NCBI GenBank assembly: GCA_027886185.1
Contig: WOAB01000056.1
Location: forward strand, 3,162,001 to 3,226,000
Direction: 5' to 3'
DNA: 64,000 nt
From: Rheum nobile
Lineage: Eukaryota; Streptophyta; Magnoliopsida; Caryophyllales; Polygonaceae
Within the stretch, counting starts at the first letter, position 1. Every line of letters starts with the position of its first letter. Positions 56,167 to 64,000 of this stretch are shown one piece after another. The notes below the pieces were generated by a model that saw only the letters and a program-made list of their open reading frames with translations, made no database searches and was not told where the DNA came from. A program made the position numbers and the translations under genes.

Positions 56167-56505
56167 ATTAGCTGTGAGTTCCTTGGGAAACTTGAACGGA
56201 AAACTGGAAGATTTCAGGGATCGAAATCGGAAAATCAGTCGGAAAATTGGAAGAAACGGAAAGGAGTGGAGACCTGAGCAGAAGAGAGAAGCTTCTTCGT
56301 CCCCGACCAGTACCTTGATGAATCGTGATCTCAGCCGTTGAATGAGAAACTGGAGAGGATAGATGACGTGTCAGAAGATCGGACGGCTACGGATGGAGAT
56401 ACTTGGTTTTCGTCTCTTGTTAGCGCGAGGAAAACCAAGCGGCGCACTAAACGTTCAAGTGAGAGAATCTAGGGCTAACATTTATTTTAAATATGTATTT
56501 ATTTA
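56167..56505. other. Upstream region of the acidic-protein gene
   Basis: It would hold the 5' UTR and promoter of the minus-strand gene. No clear TATA box was seen. Confidence 0.4.
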
Positions 56506-58053
56506 GAGAGGTGCTAACTATGCTCAAATTTTTTCACTAAATAAGTTCAATTGTCCACGCGTATAGAAAACGGGATCAGAAGCACGGATACGAAAAGCGG
56601 GAGCGAGACGGACTGAACGGATATCCGATGAAGTCAAAAATCACAAAAAGTCATGCACCCGCTTTGCGGGTACGTGACTTTCAAATTTATGTTTGAAACC
56701 CTCTTTTGGCAGGAAATGTGTGATGATACGAAATCAGATGCAGATCTCCATGAGATCGTATTTGCAGGTGTGTTTAAGCATGTTCTTTTTTTAAGTATAA
56801 TTATACCTCTTTTTTTCCTTGTTCTAACACCTGTTATTATGTGGCAATTTGATATTATTTCATGTCCAATGAAGTTGTGTTAACGGTTATTTATCATTCA
56901 ATTTGAGCTCTTGCTGTAGGATATTCTCGATGGACAGATCGGTTCCCCAAGATTAGGAGGGCAGTGGAGGGATGATTTTTCTGTTATATCGTTCGAATCA
57001 ACTCATCATATATGACACCGTCTAGCCATGTTCGTCTCTAAGAAAGACTCATCTCGAGCCATCTAATCCAAACTCCGACCATACCATCATCTCCCCCGTA
57101 CTCGAGTCAGTTGAACTTGATTACAGAATCGTCTAGAATCATACCCGAACGATATCGAATCACCTCCGAACTTGTCCATTTTATGCACAAAAATCAGTGA
57201 ACTTGACTCCAGAAAGACCCCTCTCATATATATGGCACCGTCTAGCCATGTTTGTCCCCAAGAAAGACCCCTCTCGAGCCATCTAATCCAAACTCCGACC
57301 GTACCATCATCTTCCTCGTGCTCAAGTCAGTTGAACTTGACTCTAGAATCGTCTAGAATCATACCCGAACGGTATCGAATCACCTCCGAACGTGTCCATG
57401 TTATGCACAAAAATCAGTGAACTTCTCCAGAAAGACCCCTCATATATATGGCATCGTCTAGCCATGTTCGTCCCCAAGAAAGACACCTCTCGAGCCATCT
57501 AATCCAAACTCCGACCGTACCATCATCTTCCTCGTGCTCAAGTCAGTTGAACTTGACTCCAGAATCGTCTAGAACCATACCCGAACGGTATCGAATCACC
57601 TCCGAACTTGTCCATGTTATGCACAAAAATTAGTGAACCTTACCACTTTGAAGCGCTTTTCTAAGTCCGGTGGAACATACCAACCGCTACTACCCATCCT
57701 CGGAGAAACTTTGCAGCTCCACAAACCCAACGACACTAGCCTTGCTCTATGTGGTTGCTCTTCGAGCCGTCAACGAGCCACTCATATTAGTCAACATATT
57801 AGTCACTTAATCCACATAATAAATACAAAAAAAAAACACATTGTCATGCACCCACAGCAAGACATTATTTACTTAACCTACTTAATATCACGCTCTCACT
57901 TTGCGGGGGCGTGACATTAAAAAATTGAATATCCTAATTTTTTTGTTCGCTCCCGTTTTTTGTATGCGTGGGTTCGATCTCGCACCCGTTTTCCGTAAAC
58001 GTGAATCTTTTGAGCATAAACAAAATAAAATTTGAACGTATCTAGCGGTCACG
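56506..58053. mobile_element. TIR element (MULE-like) carrying exon-like pieces and a tandem repeat
   Basis: The two ends share ~70 bp of imperfect inverted repeat, including TCAAATTTT, a later GAAAACGGG and AAAGCGGGAGCGA/AAAACGGGAGCGA. Internally, TGCACCCGCTTTGCGGGTAC (56655) mirrors CACGCCCCCGCAAAGTGAGA after reverse complement (57880). A possible 8-bp duplication TTTATTTA flanks it but is low complexity. Inside are a splice-like TTTTGGCAG|GAAATGTGTG..TTTGCAG|GT segment (56705-56769) and GTAG|GATATTC (56920). These may be fragments of host exons; the parent gene is not recognised. No transposase was found. Confidence 0.6.
57006..57640 (+). repeat. Tandem repeat, three copies of ~218 bp
   Basis: Units start at about 57006, 57226 and 57442 (CACCGTCTAGCCATGTTCGT in each, with C/T changes; periods 220 and 216). 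They end with GTCCATGTTATGCACAAAAA, then T/C AGTGAAC. Copies 2 and 3 are more alike than copy 1. The short frames through them encode only similar low-information peptides. Confidence 0.92.
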
Positions 58054-58063
58054 TTTATTTATT

Positions 58064-58069
58064 GGTCAA
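58064..58069 (-). promoter_or_regulatory. W-box-type motif upstream of SARD4
   Basis: TTGACC on the minus strand, 107-112 bp before the SARD4 ATG, is the core WRKY-factor site. It lies just outside the TIR element. A six-base match can be chance; relevance is inferred from the defence role of SARD4. Confidence 0.35.
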
Positions 58070-58175
58070 AAAATATTTATTTATTTCAATACTATACCAA
58101 CTAGGAATGGTCCAAAAAACCGGAAAAAAATAAAAAACGAGAGATTGTTGCTTTGCCGACTGATCCGCGTCATCC

Positions 58176-59231
58176 ATGGCATCATCGCCACCCGAACCCG
58201 CCACCGTGACAACCACCGTAACGGCGCCAGTATTTATCTCCACGACCACCCTAAACTCCATCCTAACCCACAAAACCCTCATCTCCCACCTCCAATCCAC
58301 CCTCCCATCGGCCGCTGTCTCCGTGACGACGCCTCTCCGGCACACCCACGCCACCTCCGCCGCATCCTCCCTCCTCCTGATGCCGTCGTGGTCCATCTCC
58401 CCTGCCCTCCCCTACATCGGAGTCAAACTGGTCAACTACCACCCGCTCAACTCCGAAACCCTAGCCCTCCCCGGCGTCCACGCCACCTACGTCCTCTCCT
58501 CCTCCCTCTCCGGCCAAACCCTCGCCCTCCTCGACGCCACCGACATGACCCTCTTCCGCACCGCCGCCGTCTCCGCCCTCGCCTCCCTCTACCTCTCCCG
58601 CCCCGACTCCCAAGTCCTCGTCATGGCCGGCGCCGGCAATCTCGCCCCGCACCTCATCCGGGCCCACGCCGGCGCCAGGCCGTCGCTCAAGAGGGTCCTG
58701 ATCTGGAACCGCCGGGCCCACAAGGCCGCTGACCTGGCAAAACGCTTAAACGGGGAATTAGGGTTCGCGGGTTTGGAAATCGAGAGTATTGGAAATCTGC
58801 GGGACGCGGTGGGTTTGGCGGATATAGTGAGCTGCGCGACTAATTCGGAGGCGGCGCTGGTGGCCGGAGAGTGGCTCAAGGATGGGGCCCACGTGGATTT
58901 GGTGGGGTCGTTTAAGGAGACGATGAAGGAGTGCGATGACGAGGCGATTAGGAGGGCTAGGGTTTTTGTTGACAATGAGGCTGCTTTGGAGGAAGCTGGG
59001 GAGCTGGTGGGCGCTTTCGAGAGGGGGGTGATTACGAGAGAGGACATTGCTGGGAGCTTGGTGGAGCTCGTCAATGGGGAGAAGCCCGGGAGGGCCAATT
59101 CCGACGAGGTCACGGTGTTTAAGTCCGTCGGATCTGGGGTTGTCGATATTCTCACCGCCCAGTTGGTGTATGAGACTTGTGTGAACCAGGGTCTGAATCA
59201 GAACTCATGTGTTGATAACAGGCCTTGTTGA
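58176..59231 (+). CDS. SARD4: SAR DEFICIENT 4-type ornithine cyclodeaminase/mu-crystallin family reductase
   Basis: A single exon encodes 351 residues, slightly longer than the ~325 typical of plant SARD4. The family fold is clear: a substrate-side N-terminal domain with YIGVKLVNYHP (Lys84) and TLFRTAAVSALAS (Arg128). A Rossmann NAD(P)H motif VMAGAGNLAPHLIRAH follows at about 149-164, then VLIWNRR. Next come ADIVSCATNSE (215-225), DGAHVDLVGSFK and the C-terminal VFKSVGSGVVDILTAQLVYE. Plant SARD4 reduces dehydropipecolate (piperideine-2-carboxylate) to pipecolate, the precursor of N-hydroxypipecolate in systemic acquired resistance, and acts in plastids. The Ser/Thr/Val-rich N-terminal ~20 residues might assist targeting. 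The first 600 bp are very C-rich, unlike the AT-rich flanks. The ATG in CATCCATGG is the first in frame. No break was seen, so the gene looks functional. The upstream space to the TIR element is only ~120 bp. Confidence 0.93.
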   Translation: MASSPPEPATVTTTVTAPVFISTTTLNSILTHKTLISHLQSTLPSAAVSVTTPLRHTHATSAASSLLLMPSWSISPALPYIGVKLVNYHPLNSETLALPGVHATYVLSSSLSGQTLALLDATDMTLFRTAAVSALASLYLSRPDSQVLVMAGAGNLAPHLIRAHAGARPSLKRVLIWNRRAHKAADLAKRLNGELGFAGLEIESIGNLRDAVGLADIVSCATNSEAALVAGEWLKDGAHVDLVGSFKETMKECDDEAIRRARVFVDNEAALEEAGELVGAFERGVITREDIAGSLVELVNGEKPGRANSDEVTVFKSVGSGVVDILTAQLVYETCVNQGLNQNSCVDNRPC

Positions 59232-59347
59232 GGTAGATTGCATTTGCCTCCGAGAATAAGTTTTCATTGTAGAATACTACATTAGTACTGAGTAATAAGA
59301 TATGATCCATATCTACAAGTACCAAGTCATTTATTTGGTTCTTGATT
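59232..59347 (+). other. SARD4 3' UTR
   Basis: This is AT-rich sequence after the stop, up to the LINE tail at about 59348. No strong AATAAA was seen; AATAAG at 59294 is the nearest match. Confidence 0.45.
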
Positions 59348-59589
59348 ATTCTTTTTTTTGGTTGAAAGAGAGGCTGCACTTTGAGAGAATTTATTAAAAT
59401 AAAAGAGCCCAACGACCTTCAAACAAGACGGGAGAAGCCAAATCCCTAACATCATCAAATAAAACAGAATTGAGACTAACATGAATGTCCCTAAGAAAAT
59501 GAAAGCCTAAAATCAACAGTAAACGCATAGTTAGTTAATCCATTAGCAAGACGGTTAGCCTTCCTATACACATGACTAAAACGGACAGT

Positions 59590-60174
59590 TTAGTTCCTAA
59601 TGATAAAGCCGTAGCACATACGTATCAGGAAAGACAAAGGATGAGACTCACCCACCCCTGTCTGAAGGAAGCCCACAACAATCTCAGAATTGATTCCCAC
59701 AATCAAACGACGAAACCCCAGTTCCCAAACAATATGAAGTCCATAGTAAACTCCCCACAACTCAGCAAGCGGGGCGGTACACACCCCGATATTGAGCGCA
59801 AAACCTCCCAACTAGTTCTCCTCATGGTCACGAAGAACACCTCCCGCACTAGCTAAACCCGGATTACCTTTAGAAGCCCCATCCGTATGCAAACTAGTCC
59901 ACCCAATATCCGGTTTCTTCCAAGCAATCAAAGTAATCCTCTTCTTCCGAATCTGACTCTTTCCCATGTGCAGCTTGTGCCCCAGGACATACTCGTCGGC
60001 CGTCTTCCTCACAAAACCGACCCGATCCCGGCAGCGGCCACCGGCATCGAAGACATTCTCGTTCCGCCACCGCCAGGCCCACCATGTCGTAGTCACAAAG
60101 ACCGTCGACCACTGCTGACTATGAACCCGAGTGTTCGGGTCCAAGTTGACAAACAACCAATCCCACAGATTCAC
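59590..60174 (-). pseudogene. LINE RNase H region
   Basis: Two nearly contiguous pieces encode VTTTWWAWRWRNENVF, then the RNase H motif HTDGASKGNPGLASAGGVLR (first Asp) at about 59820-59890. After a frame change, CTAPLAELWGVYYGLHIVWE (Glu) and LIVGINSEIVVGFL follow, where Asn stands in place of the usual Asp before Ser-Glu. The domain is therefore likely inactive. Confidence 0.82.
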
Positions 60175-60655
60175 CCCAAAAAACTCCTATTTCCGATCAT
60201 CAGGGATCAAGACATTCCAAACCCCATCAATGGCGAGGCAATCCCGCAACACATGGAGAATCGTCTCTTTTCCCTGCTTACAAACTTCACACAGATCCGA
60301 CACACACATCCGTCATCAGAAACGCTCCGAGTTTGTCAAAATCCTACGCTGAATCACCAACCAGACAAAGACCTTTACCCTCTCAGGGGCAACAACTTTC
60401 CAAGCCCGATCAAACAACAGCGAGAACTGGGGCTAGGGCGTAGCATTGCTGCAGAGCAGCCTATAAGCCGAGGAGACGGAGAAAGTTCCAGCAGCGGAAT
60501 CCGACCACGCAATCCTATCTCTCGAACCAAAAATACCGTCTAGAGCCATTGCTTCAACACGCATAACATCAAACGAGGCTAACCACGAACTCAACTCTTC
60601 CCGGTTCCAGCCCTGACCCTGGACCCAAAGGTCCTACACACTACGGCCCAGCTGA

Positions 60656-62192
60656 TTAGCCGGAAAAGACCCACAAACGACCTCCACCAGGGCAGTGTTC
60701 ATCCACCCACTTATCCATCCAAAACCTGATGTCCCGCCCATCGCCCGAGATCCACTTAATCCCCTTCGACACCACATTCTTAAGCCCTTTAACAATCCCT
60801 TTTCCAAGTATACGAGTGATTACCCTTCGGGCTAAGGTTCGACAGATCACGAGGTCCATTGAACTTATACTTAGCCCTAACCACTCTACTCCACAAACCA
60901 TCCCTATCATTCAGAACTCTCCACCCCAACTTCCCAAGCAAAGCGAGGTTCATCTCCTTAGGCCTTCTAATCCCAAGCCCACCTTCGAGTTTGGGACGAC
61001 AAATATTTTTCCAAGCCACCAAATGCACTTTTCTTTTCTCAGTCGTATCGCCCCAAACAAAACCTATTGCCGAGCGATCCAAATCCCTAAGAATACTCCC
61101 AGGGAGAGCGACCGTACTCATAGAATGAATCGGAATAGCCGCCAAAACAGACTTGGTGAGCGTAATTCTGCCAGCAAGACTCAAACACCTGCCCTTCCAC
61201 CCCTCTAACTGAGAGTTAACCCTTTCAAAAACTTCCAAGAAAGTGTCTTTATTCACTCGCTTCTGCAAAATAGGCATACCAAGATACTTGCCTAGATCCT
61301 GAGTGCACGCAATACCGCTCAAATCGCTAATCTGGCAGCTCATTTCATGGCTAACATTAGCCGAGAAAAAGATCTTCGACTTCTCAAGACTCACTCTTTG
61401 TCCCAAAGCCTCACATAAATCATTCAAAATCTGCTTGATAATACCAATCTGCCTACGAGAAGCATCAGCAAGTAAAATCAAATCATCAGCAAAACAGATG
61501 TGCGACAGACTCGGCCCCGATCTTGATAACTGGATCGGCTTCGAGTCACCACTCCCAACCGATCGTTCAATCATATGGTAGAAAATCGGCTGATACCCAT
61601 CAGGCCCCGGGGCTTTGAAACTTCCCATGCCCATAATAGCCTGCGTAATTTCAGCATCCGAAAAAGGCCTATCCAGCTCCCTAACTTCCGACCCCGTAAG
61701 AATCGGAAACCCAGTACTAGGTAGAGCCCGGCTCGACATTCCTGAACTGAATACATCCAAACACCTCTTTGTTCCACCGACGAAGCTTGGTCTTAAGACA
61801 TTCAAGCGCCGCAGGAGTAGATAACGAGGGGTCCCAAGAAGCCGAGAGCAGATCCGGTGGCTTAACCAAGTAGCCTCAAAGCGAAACGGTCGACGAGCCC
61901 GGTTACAAAATCTGGTCGGCGACAGCTGAAGGTGCAGCGGGGCGTGGTCCGAACTCATAAAAGGAAGATGAGTAACTCTGGCATCCTGCCAACGTAATCT
62001 ACCATGGGCACAACATAATACCCTATCAAGCCTCTTCTTAATTCTATTCGACTGGTTCCTCCCTCTAACCCAAGTAAAGCGATGGCCACGAAACCCTATA
62101 TCCACTAAAGCCATACGATTGATCCAATCCCCAAACTCAACCGAGTCTTGCGATAATCTGCCATTGCCACCCATTCTCTCATCCAATCTCAC
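60656..62192 (-). pseudogene. LINE endonuclease end and RT with the palm N-terminus missing
   Basis: The long frame 60789-62192 starts in the endonuclease C-terminus (ALVDIGFRGHRFTWVRGRNQ, RLDRVLC, FMSSDHAPLHL). It passes a linker and reaches MGSFKAPGPDGYQPIFYHM. It then jumps directly to SKPIQLSRSGPSLSHICFAD, DLILLA, skipping the several RT blocks up to and including the GLRQGDPLSP region. The FADDLILL box remains, then LGKYLGMPILQKRV, GRITLTKSVLAAIP and the KEMNLALLGKLGWRVL-type tail. Because the join keeps one open frame, the deletion is in frame. The product cannot be an active polymerase. Confidence 0.87.
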
Positions 62193-62264
62193 AATAGTAT
62201 TGAAATCACCCCCAATAAAAACAGGCCCCGACGAGGCCGTGATGATGCGGTCTAACTCATCCCA

Positions 62265-62471
62265 TTAACCCCGCCTACGCGTCGGAGTCGGAGTCGGGGC
62301 AGCGTAAACAGTAATCAGATTAACACTTCCATTCCCAAAATCCACCACAGCGTGGATAAATTGATTGGACGAATTCACAATAGAAACCTGGGGAATGCTA
62401 TTTCTCCAAAGTAGCCAAACACCCCCGCTGAACTTTTCCGATTGTACTTCGTTCAACCAAAGAAACGCCAT
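62265..62471 (-). pseudogene. LINE endonuclease fragment
   Basis: The minus strand reads FSGGVWLLWRNSIPQVSIVN, then FIHAVVDFG and LITVYAAP: an early-middle part of the APE endonuclease, before the piece at 61800-62192. It is cut at its 5' end. Confidence 0.78.
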
Positions 62472-62475
62472 AGTA

Positions 62476-62825
62476 CAATAATTATATCCAATTGTATTAT
62501 CTTATAGTCTATAGCACATTAATTAAAAACCAATTGTATTACCTTATACCAAATTATGAGATCTAATACAATATAATACAACTTAATACACTATGAATTA
62601 CGCCCAAACCCACCTTCAAAAGGAATTTACACTTCAGAATATGCACCGGTCAAAGACAAAGGTAAATTGTTATTTGGTTACAAGTTACAACATTATCAGC
62701 CTGATACAACCACCATATGATTCAAGACAAAAATTTACAGAAATCACCCGCATACATACAAATTATTTCTTAACCCAAAACAGCCCATATTTTACAAAAG
62801 TTACATTTAGTCACAAGTTACACTT
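62476..62825 (-). other. MKK3 3' UTR region
   Basis: This AT-rich stretch lies downstream of the MKK3 stop on the minus strand. It includes repeated AATACAATTTAATAC-type words near 62560-62590. No gene was seen. Confidence 0.45.
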
Positions 62826-63889
62826 TTAAGAGGCTTGGTGGTTGTTGTGAGGAGGCTGCTGCTGCATAATGTAAAGCTCTTGACTGACTACATGATACCT
62901 TCCAATGGCCTCCCCTGTTTCCATGACAAACTGCTCTTTGAAGGTCCCGACTCGCTTGCTCGGGATGTCGATCGAGAGGTCCTTGAAATTCGGGAGCCCT
63001 TCCACCAGCAGCCCCTCGCCGCAGATGACAAACTGGTTCCCGAGGATGAACGATCCCGAGACGCGGATTGAAACGCCACCTGTCCCGTGGGCCCGGCACT
63101 GCACTTTCTCAACGACGTGCACAAGCTTCTCCGAGGGCCAGGCGCCCGCCAACGTCTTCCTTATCTCACACAGCTTGTCGAAGATTTCATCCGGGCCCAC
63201 GGATTGGCTCCCTGAAAAGCTGAAGATAGAGTCGTCTTTATATAATGCCCTTGCGTGCTCCCAATCCTCGCCTGGCCCGTCGAAAAGCAGGTAGTAGTGA
63301 ATTGTAAGCATCTGGAAACACAAGACGAGGCACGGGTCACGATACACATCACCTCATAACAACACAAGGCCGACGACAACTTCCTCTTATTACTTGTATA
63401 CAATAAGAATTCCATATTTAGCAATAATCCCATTTAGCCACTAATAATTTTTTCCCTAAGGGGTTCACCCCTTCTACTTTAGAGGATAGTTTGAATATAA
63501 TTTCTAAATTTAAACTCTTAACATATTAGAAAAACCGTTACGAAAAAAATGATTTTTCCTTTAAAAGGCTTGTGTGGTGTTTATGTACATCACTGTACTA
63601 CATATCAACAAAAGAAGGTTTGTATGGTACGGGGCTAGTCACAACAACGTCATGTTTTAACCAACAGGAAAGTATAAGATATTTAAACTGATTGTTCCAC
63701 CTAGAACTGGAACAATGATATACATTAATGCAAAAAAGGGTTGCAGAAAGGACCAGAAAAATGGAGAGGGATGTGACTCACATCTGCCAAATCTTTCATC
63801 CTCTGAATAGGATCAAAAACATTCCGAACATAAGCTGCCAGGTCTACTTGTGAATCCTCGTACTTTGTTATAAAAGGGTGCGAAAGAAG
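62826..63889 (-). CDS. MKK3: MAP kinase kinase 3 (MKK3), last two coding exons, partial
   Basis: Two minus-strand exons, 63782-63889 and 62826-63311, join in phase 0 (donor GAT|GTGAGT, acceptor TTTCCAG|ATG). The 36-residue piece LLSHPFITKYEDSQVDLAAY.. is the end of the kinase domain and linker (VFDPIQRMKDLAD). The last exon (161 residues) is the NTF2-like domain unique to MKK3 among plant MAP2Ks: MLTIHYYLLFDGPGEDWEHA, SIFSFSGSQSVGPDEIFDKL, KLVHVVEKVQCRAHG, GLPNFKDLSIDIPSKRVGTF and GRYHVVSQELYIMQ. Plant MKK3 activates group C MAP kinases in jasmonate, ABA, wounding and seed-dormancy signalling. The NTF2 domain is thought to aid localisation or docking. The catalytic part lies beyond 64000. No defect was seen. 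The C-terminus ends in a Gln/Pro/His-rich tail (QQQPPHNNHQAS). Confidence 0.93.
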
Positions 63890-64000
63890 CTGCATAGGGA
63901 AGGAAAAAATGAATCAGATACAATTAACATGCAAAATAAATTACTGTTTCACCCCAGCTAGCCACTCTTGTAAAATGATTGGCATTTCAAATATATATAT
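63890..64000 (-). other. MKK3 intron (runs off the window)
   Basis: The acceptor CCTATGCAG is immediately upstream (minus strand) of the exon at 63782-63889. The rest is intron sequence. Confidence 0.7.

Larger units (their letters stand above)
59348..62475 (-). mobile_element. L1-type LINE with deleted RT core
   Basis: The T run at 59350-59359 marks the minus-strand tail. Upward come RNase H (59590-60000), the ATTWWAWRWRN region (60040-60100), zf-RVT and post-RT parts (60656-61300), a shortened RT (61300-61620) and endonuclease pieces (61800-62471). It is 5' truncated in the endonuclease near 62475. It lies between SARD4 and MKK3. Confidence 0.85.

Noticed and set aside
55804..56277. Plus-strand open frame with a hydrophobic, membrane-like product
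   Set aside because: It is the antisense of the Asp/Glu repeats, where GAT/GAC read backwards give Val/Ile. It is not a transporter.
57172..57633. Two similar 61-82-codon frames
   Set aside because: They are copies of the 218-bp tandem repeat. The similarity reflects DNA repetition, and no known protein is evident.
56655..57900. Inverted TGCACCCGCTTTGCGGGTAC-like hairpin as a Helitron 3' end
   Set aside because: Helitrons lack terminal inverted repeats. Here both ends share ~70 bp of inverted similarity, so a TIR element fits better, though the call is tentative.
58145..58732. Second open frame (195 codons) overlapping SARD4 and an antisense frame at 58589-59155
   Set aside because: They are shadows of the C-rich SARD4 coding sequence. 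They encode Pro/Arg- or Ala/Ser-rich peptides without family resemblance.

Overview
This is a plant nuclear genome window, almost certainly a eudicot. The evidence is spliced genes with GT-AG introns and plant-specific families (IQ67-domain protein, SARD4-type reductase, MKK3 with its C-terminal NTF2-like domain, an atypical plant bHLH) inside a dense, nested transposon landscape. An asterid/Lamiales-type host is only an impression. No rRNA, tRNA, CRISPR or bacterial operon structure was seen.

Layout. 1-5410: an Athila-like Ty3/Gypsy element lacking the gag core and all of RT, RNase H and integrase, with three clusters of GC-rich palindromes. 5952-10058: a decayed minus-strand Ty1/Copia element between 51-bp direct repeats, ending just upstream of a bHLH gene (leader about 10170-10475, coding exons 12988-15299). 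17341-17578: an orphan plastid-gene-like exon. 18334-19784: a tandem TRIM array (four LTRs, three internal domains) flanked by one TCTTG duplication. 20.7-24.4 kb: MITEs, one split by a GC-rich LINE-type insertion with a 17-bp target-site duplication. 24.4-29.5 kb: a minus-strand LINE nested in an older plus-strand LINE. 30438-43780: a Tat-type Gypsy element (TSD GTTTC) split by a pol-less SIRE-like Copia element (37294-43198, TSD CTTCT). 44-47 kb: a LINE tail, a Stowaway-like MITE and a MITE packed with ACGT palindromes.

From 48 kb the window is gene-rich. It holds a five-exon IQD13/IQD14-like gene (48340-51412, +); a two-exon gene for an acidic Asp/Glu-rich nuclear-type protein (53281-56166, -); a TIR element with a tripled 218-bp repeat (56506-58053); the single-exon SARD4 gene (58176-59231, +), whose ATG lies about 120 bp past the TIR element; a minus-strand LINE with a deleted RT core (59348-62475); and the 3' end of MKK3 (62826-63889, -), which runs off the window.

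No operon-like cooperation is expected. SARD4 (pipecolate synthesis in systemic acquired resistance) and MKK3 (MAP kinase signalling) both touch stress and defence, but their adjacency could be chance. The element-level structure is the most unusual content: unrelated transposons each carrying their own short palindromes, a unit-inserted tandem TRIM, two levels of nesting with intact TSDs, and transposons abutting gene promoters.
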